Shown: positions 44,397-51,431 of the stretch, in pieces
How the letters are laid out: each line of letters starts with the position of its first letter
How positions within the stretch are numbered: position 1 is the stretch's first letter
Assembly: GCA_002389505.1 (NCBI GenBank)
Contig: DGPA01000033.1
Span: forward strand, 1 to 51,431
Origin: Halieaceae bacterium UBA4452
GTDB lineage: Bacteria > Pseudomonadota > Gammaproteobacteria > Pseudomonadales > Halieaceae
Reading direction: 5' to 3'
DNA: 51,431 nt
Made by a program: the position numbers and the translations under genes
Notes under the pieces: generated by a model
Told to the model about the DNA's origin: nothing
The model's input: the letters and a program-made list of their open reading frames with translations, nothing else
Databases searched by the model: none

Positions 44397-45263
44397 TCAG
44401 TACCCGCTCAGAGTTTTGGTGGGGAGGCTGTCGACCACATGGTCGGGTACAAAGAAATCCCGAAAGAGGTCAGCGCCTGGTGCAACGGCATACTGGTCAA
44501 AATCTGTGACGCCTTCTTCGCGTAACACCGTTTCATCGATATAGAAGTTACCGGAGCATGTGCTGGCGTTCCGGCACAGTATGGCATAGGCCGCGTCTGC
44601 CATAATCGTGACCAGTCGGCAGCCCTTAACCATGTCGTCGTCACCCAGCACATTGCGAACCGCAGCGGTATCGATGGCCGTAAGCGGCCAGAGTGAATTG
44701 ACGGCGATCTTATCCGGCGCGAGTTCCTTGCTCATTCCCAGCGTACACAGGCTCATCCCCATTTTCGCGATCGTGTAGGCGACGTGCGGCGCGAACCACT
44801 TGGCCTCCATATCTAGCGGTGGAGCGAGATTGAGAATGTGCGCGTTGTCACTTTGCTTCAAGAACGGAATACACGTTTTCGATACTAGGAACGTCCCGCG
44901 CGTATTGATCTCATTCATCAGATCGTAGCGCTTCATCTGAGTGTCCAGTGTGCCGGTGGGACTAATAGCACTGGCGTTGTTAATGCAAATATCGATGCCA
45001 CCAAAGGTATCAACGGTTTTTTCCACCGCAGCCTGTACTTGATCCTCGAAGCGGATATCACACAGAATGGGTAATGCTTGGCCACCAGCCGCTTCAATCT
45101 CCTTGGCCGCGGTGTAAATGGTCCCCGGTAGTTTGGGGTGCGGCTCCGCCGTCTTTGCCGCGATAGCGACATTGGCACCATCTTGTGCTGCGCGCTTGGC
45201 AATAGCTAGCCCGATACCCCGGCTGGCGCCGCTGATGAAAAGTGTTTTGCCCTGTAAGCTCAT
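44397..45263 (-). CDS. SDR family oxidoreductase, HSDL2-like
   Basis: This 288-residue NAD(P)-dependent dehydrogenase resembles the hydroxysteroid dehydrogenase-like 2 (HSDL2) group without the sterol-carrier domain. The cofactor motif is LFISGASRGIGLAIAKR (~7-23). Next come AAKTAEPHPKLPGTIYTAA, ICINNASAISPTGTLDTQMKRYDLMNEINTRGTFLVSK, and YTIAKMGMS with Tyr/Lys of the active site. The position usually serine in this family (HILNLSPPL) is alanine here (HILNLAPPL); catalytic competence may be reduced unless another residue substitutes. WPLTAIDTAAVRNVLG is kept. The start has GAGAGA upstream. It is divergent to the sulfotransferase-like gene. The substrate is probably a hydrophobic alcohol or acyl intermediate (inference). 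Confidence 0.88.
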   Translation of the reverse strand: MSLQGKTLFISGASRGIGLAIAKRAAQDGANVAIAAKTAEPHPKLPGTIYTAAKEIEAAGGQALPILCDIRFEDQVQAAVEKTVDTFGGIDICINNASAISPTGTLDTQMKRYDLMNEINTRGTFLVSKTCIPFLKQSDNAHILNLAPPLDMEAKWFAPHVAYTIAKMGMSLCTLGMSKELAPDKIAVNSLWPLTAIDTAAVRNVLGDDDMVKGCRLVTIMADAAYAILCRNASTCSGNFYIDETVLREEGVTDFDQYAVAPGADLFRDFFVPDHVVDSLPTKTLSGY

Positions 45264-45463
45264 TGCGGTCTCTCTCTGTCTAAAGTGAGTTAGTCGTCGT
45301 TGAAAAGTAGTGAATGGTATCGTGTACCACGCGTTCGTGCCATGCGCTGGGCATTGTTACCGTTGACTAAGCTTCAAGGGCGACGTCGATACGCTTTCCG
45401 GTCTTTTTTTACTTGAACGCTGATCCTTGCGTCGGTCGATCGATTCGGTGACCATATACCCCT

Positions 45464-46171
45464 ATGACGTTAAAGATTATCGGAGCAGCACCTGGACGGA
45501 CCGGAACGGTCTCTTTAATGACGGCGCTTGAGCACCTTGGTTTTGGGCCTTGTCACCATATGAAGGCCTGTATCCAAAACGCGCAGCAAACCCAATGGTT
45601 CTTAGATGCGGCCAATGGGTTGCCTGTAGATTGGCAAGACGTATTTGAGCACTATCAGGCAGCGGTCGACTGGCCAGCATCCGCTTATTACCAAACGCTA
45701 CTACAGACCTTTCCCGACGCCCTCGTCATTTTCAGCGATCGGCCTGCAAACGCTTGGTATGAGAGTGTTTCGAACACGATCTTTCGAGTCGTTCCAAGTT
45801 TGCCCCTCTGGCTTAGGATGCTTGTCCCTCACATTGATCGATGGGGTAAAATGGTCGATCAGACCATCTGGCAAAATGAACTCTCGGGTCAATTTGAAGA
45901 TCAGGCCTTTGCACTTCAGTTTTTTAACGACCGGTTAGCAGAAGTGCGGCAAGTCGTTCCGCCGCAGCAACTGCTCGTGCATGCAGCCACTGAGGGTTGG
46001 GCACCGCTGTGTAGATTTTTAAATGTTGAGATTCCCGATATCCCGTACCCGCGCACCAATGAAGCGGCGCGAATTCAAAAAGCGCTCAACGTTCTCAAGG
46101 CACTCAACTATTTGCCGCACACCGTTGCAGCCGCTATCACTCTGACAGTCATAGCGCTTTTGGCGGGTTGA
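45464..46171 (+). CDS. Sulfotransferase-family protein (Sulfotransferase_4 type)
   Basis: This 235-residue protein has the P-loop-like PAPS-binding start KIIGAAPGRTGTVSLMTALEHLGFGPCHHM (residues 4-33), the hallmark of the bacterial Sulfotransferase_4 group. The central part has FSDRPANAWYESV (the R-x-P-x-x-W-Y-x-S element binding 3'-phosphate) and the C-terminal hydrophobic tail TVAAAITLTVIALLAG, which may anchor it to the membrane. No good ribosome site is visible before the ATG. Group members are poorly characterised and some may bind other nucleotides. It is monocistronic and divergent to the HSDL2-like gene; no sulfatase or PAPS-synthesis gene is in the window. Confidence 0.82.
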   Translation: MTLKIIGAAPGRTGTVSLMTALEHLGFGPCHHMKACIQNAQQTQWFLDAANGLPVDWQDVFEHYQAAVDWPASAYYQTLLQTFPDALVIFSDRPANAWYESVSNTIFRVVPSLPLWLRMLVPHIDRWGKMVDQTIWQNELSGQFEDQAFALQFFNDRLAEVRQVVPPQQLLVHAATEGWAPLCRFLNVEIPDIPYPRTNEAARIQKALNVLKALNYLPHTVAAAITLTVIALLAG

Positions 46172-46728
46172 TTTTTCGACGCACAAGACGGATACAAGGC
46201 TAGGAGCGAAAATGGCTTTCAGCATCTCTGTGCGTTAGCTACCTTGAACCGGCAGATGGCCCTGCCGTTTGCTCAAATCACGCTTGCATTGGCTCACTTG
46301 CAAATGACGTTTGGTCGTTCTCGGGCTGTGGCCCCCAGAATTCCATGCCGAGTCGCTGTCCGTGCTTAGACGGTTGCCCAAGCGCACAGTGCCCAGGGTA
46401 AAGCAACAATTGTCAAAAAAATTCTGTGACGTGATTTCAAAATTATTTTCCATTGTTGCGATTGGGGTTAACCATTGCACTATCGTTTGAGTCAAATAAT
46501 TGGGCAGGCCTTTGAGGTGGGTTGCATATGATTTTTAAGGCGATAAACGTTGCCGGCCAGCCCATTGGGCGGGCTGATCGAAGCCGGCCAGCGCTTTGCT
46601 GTTATTGGCATAGTCGCCAGATTTATCATGGAGCACCGAGGTGATGCTCCGGGCTTGCCAGTCGTGAAACAGACTGCGCATCATTTCCATCAGTGGGTGG
46701 CAGTGCGGGATAGTGTGCAGCGCCGTTA
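46172..46728. other. Stretch of 557 bases without a convincing gene
   Basis: Several short open frames exist on both strands. On the minus strand a frame directly after the SnoaL gene is open from 46735 to a TAA at 46535-46537 (about 66 codons) and contains an ordinary-looking protein sequence (HPLMEMMRSLFHDWQARSI, DKSGDYANNSKALAGFDQP), but has no ribosome site. A plus-strand frame at 46550-46747 mirrors it. No family is recognised and no insertion sequence ends are seen. It may be a decayed gene or a small unannotated one. Confidence 0.4.
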
Positions 46729-47166
46729 TCAGAAATCAGCGCGATGATGACTGAGGTCGCCAGCCAAATCTGGTTGGATATCCCGAAGGGTGAAATGCCA
46801 CACGCCATCTGTGCAAGTGAAACTGTCGTGGTAATGGCCGATAAAAATGGGTTGCAGGGGAAAGTTAGGAGGCACCGCCTGATTAACCGTGATGTAGCAC
46901 TGAGCAGTGGCAGTCTTGCCGTCGGGTGCCACCTCTACTTGAATATTACTCATCACGTGTTTGGTGTTGGGCTTGCCTTCGTAAAGGATGATGTTTTTCA
47001 AGGTCTCCATAACAGCAGCCGAACCAGTGTCGCCACCGGTGGGGTCACCCTGCACTAGCCAGGTGCCTTGACTGAACAGATCGGCAAACCCTTGCAGGTC
47101 GCCGCGATCTATCCGGTAACAATACTCGTTCATCAGTTCTAGAATGCTGTCTTTGGCACTGTCCAT
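46729..47166 (-). CDS. SnoaL/NTF2-like protein
   Basis: This 145-residue protein has the cone-shaped NTF2-like fold: helix ILELMNEYCYRIDRGDLQGFADLFSQGTWLVQGDP at the start, then MSNIQVEVAPDGKTATAQCYITVNQ, and the sheet end GHYHDSFTCTDGVWHFTLRDIQPDLAGDLSHH. The Y/R/D pattern (YCYRIDRGD) is the usual pocket lining of SnoaL_4 proteins. The start has AAGGAG 7 bases upstream. It lies 52 bases after the SDR gene on the same strand, so it is probably cotranscribed. SnoaL-like enzymes act as isomerases, cyclases, hydrolases or dehydratases; often paired with SDRs in aromatic, terpenoid or steroid pathways. Specific reaction unknown. Confidence 0.85.
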   Translation of the reverse strand: MDSAKDSILELMNEYCYRIDRGDLQGFADLFSQGTWLVQGDPTGGDTGSAAVMETLKNIILYEGKPNTKHVMSNIQVEVAPDGKTATAQCYITVNQAVPPNFPLQPIFIGHYHDSFTCTDGVWHFTLRDIQPDLAGDLSHHRADF

Positions 47167-47218
47167 GGGGTAACTCCTTGCCGGTGGCGTATGTGACGAC
47201 TACTTGTCGGGGCGCGCG

Positions 47219-48055
47219 TTACAATCCGGATTTACCCGCCTCTCGTTGCATGGGCATGTATTCCGAGAAACGAGGACCGCCGGGCATGGCGCCGGTTGTA
47301 ATCCCCGCGTCGACGGTCAACGTGTGGCCCGTGGTGTAGCCGGACTCGTCGCTGGCCAGCCACAAGGCGGCATTGGCAACATCTGTTGCCAGTCCCGGCC
47401 GGTTAACCAGTGGAGATTCATCGGCCAACATTTTCATCGTTTCATCTATCGCTTTGTGATCATGCAGATAGGCATCGGCAACCATTGAGGTAGCGACGCT
47501 ATAGGGTGCAATGGCGTTCACTCTAACCCCATAGCCACACACCTCGGTGGCGACATTTTTAGTCAGCCCTACAACTGCATGCTTGGCGGCTGCATAAGCA
47601 TGGGGAGCCAGGCCACCAGTGAGGCCGGCGACGCTGGACATACTGATAATAGAGCCGGATTCCTGTGGTTTCATTACTCGTGAAGCGTGCTTCATGCCGA
47701 AAAAGACGCCATTGAGCAGCACCGCAAGCGTGGCTGTCCACTCGGCTTCTATGGCGGTATCTATGGGCCCGAGTGCGCCAACAATACCGGCATTGTTGAA
47801 CATGATATCCAGTTGGCCGAACTCACTGACGGCAAGGTCGACCAGTGCCGCAACATCGTCTTCCACAGTCACATTGCACTGACTAAACACTGCCTTATCA
47901 CCCAGCTCAGCACTGAGGGCTTCGCCTACGTCTGCCTGTATATCGCCTAAAACGACACGGCAGCCTTCCTCAATAAATCGTCGTGCGCTGGCCTCACCGA
48001 TACCACTGGCTGCGCCGGTAATAACAGCGACTTTTCCTTCGAGACGACTAGACAT
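47219..48055 (-). CDS. Classical SDR family oxidoreductase
   Basis: This is a 278-residue short-chain dehydrogenase. The NAD(P) motif is VAVITGAASGIGEASARR (~9-26). LGDIQADVG (Asp39-type, so NAD preference likely) and DIMFNNAGIVG follow. The catalytic Ser is in SIISMSSVAG, and Tyr/Lys in YAAAKHAVVGLTKN. VRVNAIAPYSVATSM and GHTLTVDAGITTG complete the fold. All catalytic residues are intact, unlike the HSDL2-like gene. The start has AGGAG 6 bases before ATG; a plausible -10 (TATACT, 48087-48082) lies about 30 bases upstream. It forms a two-gene unit with the SnoaL gene downstream. Similar enzymes oxidise cyclic alcohols or steroids; substrate not assignable. Confidence 0.93.
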   Translation of the reverse strand: MSSRLEGKVAVITGAASGIGEASARRFIEEGCRVVLGDIQADVGEALSAELGDKAVFSQCNVTVEDDVAALVDLAVSEFGQLDIMFNNAGIVGALGPIDTAIEAEWTATLAVLLNGVFFGMKHASRVMKPQESGSIISMSSVAGLTGGLAPHAYAAAKHAVVGLTKNVATEVCGYGVRVNAIAPYSVATSMVADAYLHDHKAIDETMKMLADESPLVNRPGLATDVANAALWLASDESGYTTGHTLTVDAGITTGAMPGGPRFSEYMPMQREAGKSGL

Positions 48056-48233
48056 ATTGCTCTCCTGATCAGTTGTTTGTTGAGTATAGCTTTTATTTTG
48101 AATTCATTGGCTGAGCCAGAGCCAGCCGACTCCTTCTCGGCACCGACAAGTCAGACTGTCTGCGCCACGCTTGTTCGCAAACGCCTCTGGCATGTCCTGC
48201 GGGCAAGCAGTGTATGTCTGACTTATAGCCAGC

Positions 48234-48271
48234 AAAAAAAACGCACGCCCTATCTTAGATGGGGCGTGCGT
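48234..48271 (-). terminator. Rho-independent terminator after third TonB receptor
   Basis: The ten-pair stem acgcacgccc/gggcgtgcgt (48241-48250 with 48262-48271) has an 11-base loop and is followed, on the minus strand, by eight T residues. It closes the SnoaL-TonB receptor transcript and separates it from the SDR gene. Confidence 0.9.
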
Positions 48272-48306
48272 TGTTTGCTAACGACGAAACCGCCGCGTGT
48301 TGGCGA

Positions 48307-50562
48307 TCAATTGGCGCCGAACTGGTAAGTCACCTCCGCGCCCCAGGTACGAGGTGCCCGTGCCGACGCATAGGCCCACAAGCCAGAGACATTCAAGCCG
48401 TGCGCCCAGCCGTCTTCGCCAGTGAGATTGCGGCCGAAAACGCTGAAGGTCAGACCGTTGACGGCGTAATTAATTGACGCATCGATGATGTGTTGATCGT
48501 CATTCGCCAACTCTTCCCGGTTAGTCTGCTCAATGAAGTGCTCACCCAGGAATCGGTAAGATCCTCGCAACCAGGCGTCACCGTTACCCATTGGCCATTC
48601 GTAGGTGGCATTCACTGAGCCCGTAAAATCGGGTGCACGGCGGAAGTCCAACCCACTGTTGTCGACAATACCACCAGGGCCACTGTCGAAAGTGAATTCA
48701 TCGTACTCCGAGTCGAGATAACCCAAGTTTGCACTGATACTCAGACTTTCAGTGAGGATGGCCTGCAGCTCGAGCTCCACACCCTGCATGGTCGCATCAG
48801 CCGCGTTGAAGACGGAGATCCGCTGCCCTGTCGCGCCCTCAGAGGGCAGGCCTATCTCTTCCTGCTTATCCTCATAGTCCATGTAGAAAATGGCGCCATT
48901 CAGACGTACCCGCTGGTCCATCCACTCAGTTTTAAAGCCGAGTTCGAAATTATCGACTGTTTCTGGGTTATAAGGTTCGGTAGCAGAGAGCAATTCGTCG
49001 ACTCGCCCGTTGAAGCCGCCGCTGCGATAGCCCTTGGCATAGGTGGCGTAGAGCATGGCGTCGTCATTTATCCGGTAACGTAGGCCAACCTTAGGCGTAA
49101 ACTCCTCCCACTCTTCACTGGGATCGTCACCTTCGGTGGACAAGTTGCCTCTTTGCTCCGATAGTTTTTCATCTTCGGTATAGCGACCGCCCAGGGTGAT
49201 GGTCCAGGCGTCGTTAAGTGCATAGTCCGCCTCAAAAAATATCGCCTGGGACTCTGTTTCTTGGTGGGTGTTCTGCGGGATGTCCAACACGACACCTGGG
49301 ACAACGAAAGTAATCCAACTCCGCAGGCGAATATCGTATTCGGACTCCCAGAAGTAAGCACCAGCCACTAACTTGAACGGACCGCCGTCGTCATAGGTAA
49401 ACCTGAGTTCATGACTTGTCTGCTCGTACTCGGCTGGGCGATCTGTGCCAAACAGCATAGGAGCATCTGCAGTAAAGTTAGTAACCACCGTCTCCCGTGT
49501 TTCATAAGCACCGTAGATGTAGTTCATGGTCAGACTGTCGCTGATATCCCATCGGGCTTCAAGAATATGCGTGTCGGCATCGAAGGTGGCGTCATCATTA
49601 TTCGGTATCAAATCGGCAGTTAACGAGGTCACTATTCCAAGTGGAGCGGGATTTAACGACGCCGTCGTGGGTTCAAATTTAAGCACGTTGGTGTTGTAAC
49701 GATCTCCCGAGCTCGGCGTAGTCACGGATTCAGCGCATAGTCCAAAGGCCCCACAAAACAGCGTATCGGGTTGTGCCATATTTACCAGCGGCGGCGTATC
49801 CTGATTGGTTTGTTCCTCTTGGTAGGTGTATTCAAATTCTAAGGTCTCAGTGGGATTCCACAGCAGGTTAATGCCCAAGGACTGGTAGTCGATCATGCCG
49901 TCGTCCTCGCCAGTGCTAATGTTGTCGAAATAACCTTCCTGCTGATCATTTTTCGCGGCGCTAAGTTTTACCGCTAAATCGTCGGTAATGCCGACATTGA
50001 CCACCGCGTCGAGCCAGTAGGTGTCGTAGTTGCCGACGCCGGCGCGAACTTTACCGCCCAGCTCGCCGGTGGGTCTTGTTCTGTCAATATTAATCGTTCC
50101 ACCAATCGTGTTGCGGCCAAACAGCGTTCCCTGAGGGCCACGCAGAACCTCCAGTGAAGCAAGGTCAATACTCCGCATAATTGCCCCGCTGTTGGCGCCT
50201 ATAAAGAGCCCGTCAATGGTGACGCCGACGGCAGGTTCGAAGTTTTTCTCAACATCTGCTACGCCGATACCACGAATGTACATGGCCGCGTTACCACCGG
50301 GGCCTTGTGAGGTGTCGTCGATAATCAGGTTGGGTGAAATGAAAGCGAGATCTCTAATATCTCTGGCGAAGGTGCGATCGATTTCAGTTCCAGTCAACGC
50401 ACTAACCGATAGTCCGACATCCTGCAGGTCTTCCTTGCGTTTACGCGCTGTGACAACGATTTCTTCTAGAGCGAGTTCCTGCGCGGTAGCAATCGGCGAA
50501 ACCGTAACGCCGAGAGGGGCGGTGGCTACAGCCAGTGCGGTGATTAACAATTTCTTTTTCAT
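48307..50562 (-). CDS. TonB-dependent outer-membrane receptor
   Basis: This is a 751-residue importer. The signal peptide (1-27) ends ATA-Q and the mature start is ELALEEIVVTARKRKEDLQDVGLSVSALTG, as in receptors of marine/sphingomonad degraders. The plug has GNAAMYIRGIGVADVEKNFEPAVGV, LEVLRGPQGTLFGRNTIGGTINIDR and related strands. The barrel ends WGAEVTYQFGAN, with a late aromatic. The start has GGAG 7 bases upstream. It follows the SnoaL gene by 68 bases and is closed by the terminator at 48234-48271, so receptor and SnoaL protein form one transcript; the ligand may be the substrate of the SDR/SnoaL enzymes. The same organism carries a related receptor at 38922-41081, also with the LRGPQGTLxGRN element. 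Confidence 0.95.
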   Translation of the reverse strand: MKKKLLITALAVATAPLGVTVSPIATAQELALEEIVVTARKRKEDLQDVGLSVSALTGTEIDRTFARDIRDLAFISPNLIIDDTSQGPGGNAAMYIRGIGVADVEKNFEPAVGVTIDGLFIGANSGAIMRSIDLASLEVLRGPQGTLFGRNTIGGTINIDRTRPTGELGGKVRAGVGNYDTYWLDAVVNVGITDDLAVKLSAAKNDQQEGYFDNISTGEDDGMIDYQSLGINLLWNPTETLEFEYTYQEEQTNQDTPPLVNMAQPDTLFCGAFGLCAESVTTPSSGDRYNTNVLKFEPTTASLNPAPLGIVTSLTADLIPNNDDATFDADTHILEARWDISDSLTMNYIYGAYETRETVVTNFTADAPMLFGTDRPAEYEQTSHELRFTYDDGGPFKLVAGAYFWESEYDIRLRSWITFVVPGVVLDIPQNTHQETESQAIFFEADYALNDAWTITLGGRYTEDEKLSEQRGNLSTEGDDPSEEWEEFTPKVGLRYRINDDAMLYATYAKGYRSGGFNGRVDELLSATEPYNPETVDNFELGFKTEWMDQRVRLNGAIFYMDYEDKQEEIGLPSEGATGQRISVFNAADATMQGVELELQAILTESLSISANLGYLDSEYDEFTFDSGPGGIVDNSGLDFRRAPDFTGSVNATYEWPMGNGDAWLRGSYRFLGEHFIEQTNREELANDDQHIIDASINYAVNGLTFSVFGRNLTGEDGWAHGLNVSGLWAYASARAPRTWGAEVTYQFGAN

Positions 50563-50630
50563 AAGTAGTCTCCGGGTCTTTAGTGGCTTATATTGCTGGG
50601 GGTTATCTTTATTCTTGCGTTCAACACTTG

Positions 50631-51119
50631 TTATGCGTTCTCTGGCGCCGATAAAACGGTACCTGGAACGGGGTTGAAATAATGAATCTTTACGTTGCGC
50701 TGCAGTATCTTCCAGACGTCCCCGCGGCGTTGTAGCTGATCGTAATAGGTGGCGCCTACAATAGTGCAGGTAGCTTCGCCTGCCAACGTGCCCATACAGT
50801 CCACATCGCAGACGGCGTTTGCATTGTCTTCGTCGTCAAAGTGAATGTGCAAGTTAGTGGTCAGGTGATGGGATTCTCCCCATGCGGGCCACAGCGCTTC
50901 ATATATTGCTTCGTGAATCCCGGCATGACCCTCAAATTTACCGAAAGGCGGGCCGATATCCCACACGCAGTCTTCCCACCAGATGGCAAGAAAACGCGGG
51001 TAATCGCGTTTGTCGAAGCCATGGCAGTAGTCGGATACAAGATCGCGAATGGCTGACCGACTTTCGAGCTCTGTTACCCTTGCTACTAGCGCGTTTATCG
51101 TTGCTGCGTCTGTGGACAT
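50631..51119 (-). CDS. SnoaL/NTF2-like protein
   Basis: This 162-residue protein has a helical start (ALVARVTELESRSAIRDLVSDYCHGFDKRDYPRFLAIWWEDCVWDIGPPFG) of the SnoaL_4 type and a conserved HIHFDDEDNANAVCDVDC strand. WKILQRNVKIHYFNPVPG is at the end. The Y-x-H-x-x-D residues (DYCHGFDKRD) line the pocket. The start has GAGG 5 bases upstream. Its gene is first in a transcript with the third TonB receptor. It differs in sequence from the other SnoaL protein (46729-47166) and is not a recent copy. Likely a catabolic isomerase or dehydratase; the exact reaction is unknown. Confidence 0.86.
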   Translation of the reverse strand: MSTDAATINALVARVTELESRSAIRDLVSDYCHGFDKRDYPRFLAIWWEDCVWDIGPPFGKFEGHAGIHEAIYEALWPAWGESHHLTTNLHIHFDDEDNANAVCDVDCMGTLAGEATCTIVGATYYDQLQRRGDVWKILQRNVKIHYFNPVPGTVLSAPENA

Positions 51120-51431
51120 CCTAGCCTCTGCTAGATCTTGGCGTTATTAGTACTTATTTACGCCGCCAGTGGGTGCACGGTATCGTTAACTCAACTTGTT
51201 TGTTGCGAGCAAGCTTATAGAAATCACCTTCCAAGTCAACAGTATTAGTGGGTCTACTATCGCCACGTTAACGGCCCTGCCGGAATGGGCATCGGGCGCC
51301 GCTGCCTTCACCGCGTGGCTGCGCTTATGCGGGAATACAGGCGTAGCGCCCAAATAGGCTCATAGCGTGGGCAGTTGAAGGTAGAAAAGCTCGGCTGCCT
51401 TGCTGAGCCTTGTCTAGTGCGTTGCTGACCG
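51120..51431. other. Right-edge region upstream of SnoaL gene
   Basis: These 312 bases hold the promoter side of the SnoaL-receptor transcript. A minus-strand frame open from the right edge (51430 region) to about 51320 could be the 3' end of a gene beyond the window, but no family is recognised in its ~35 codons. No repeat or RNA is seen. Confidence 0.4.

Noticed and set aside
46550..46747. 65-codon plus-strand frame in the gap between sulfotransferase and SnoaL genes
   Set aside because: No ribosome site or family match; overlaps an equally open minus-strand frame, so coding strand cannot be decided.
1..51431. CRISPR arrays, insertion sequences, integrase or phage genes
   Set aside because: No regularly spaced repeats, transposase motifs, terminal inverted repeats with target duplications, or phage-type proteins were found.

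Overview
The window looks like chromosomal DNA of a free-living, probably marine gammaproteobacterium. Evidence for this is three large TonB-dependent receptors, a PQQ-dependent alcohol dehydrogenase, many lipoproteins, a BCCT carrier, a DUF3604 protein and moderate GC content. A Cellvibrionales/Halieaceae-like host is my guess from gene style; no marker gene fixes it. I see no rRNA, tRNA, CRISPR array, insertion sequence, integrase or phage gene. Most genes are on the minus strand, often with ATGA/GTGA stop-start overlaps.

Region 1 (1-3433, minus): an operon of an OmpA-type lipoprotein, a CpaC/RcpA-type secretin and a TPR lipoprotein that runs off the left edge. It is probably the outer-membrane part of a Tad-like pilus or secretion system. 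Region 2 (3659-17004): two exported amidohydrolases (minus) lie divergent to a TonB receptor, an S9 peptidase, a PLP fold-III decarboxylase and a VOC protein (plus). These converge on an amidase-MFS pair (minus). Together they suggest uptake and breakdown of peptide- or amide-like compounds. Region 3 (17369-25720): a small membrane protein with its own terminator, an FAD oxidoreductase, a PQQ/haem-c alcohol dehydrogenase lipoprotein, a Baeyer-Villiger-type monooxygenase, an acyl-CoA synthetase and a four-helix membrane protein. This is an oxidative alcohol/ketone/acid set.

Region 4 (25848-31499): a small cupin, a truncated SMP-30/gluconolactonase remnant, a Tat-exported PhoD-like phosphatase, a homocysteine S-methyltransferase-like enzyme and a DUF3604 lipoprotein. 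Region 5 (31677-42345, minus), visibly more A/T-rich: TonB receptor, terminator, isochorismatase-like hydrolase, MFS carrier, amidohydrolase-2, acyl-CoA ligase, FAD-linked oxidase, and an alpha/beta-hydrolase-like protein lacking the catalytic serine, most of them overlapping. It is preceded by a nitronate-monooxygenase-like gene whose near-consensus promoter carries a palindrome over the -10. This is the best candidate for an undescribed catabolic system: import across the outer membrane, inner-membrane transport, amide/carbon hydrolysis, CoA activation and flavin oxidation, with two enzymes that have lost canonical catalytic residues.

Region 6 (42588-51119): BCCT transporter, HSDL2-like SDR, sulfotransferase-family protein, a 557-base stretch without a convincing gene, two SnoaL/NTF2-like proteins, a classical SDR and a third TonB receptor. 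It is probably another small-molecule (lipid, terpenoid or aromatic) catabolic set. Functions are inferred from motifs read by eye; substrates are not known.
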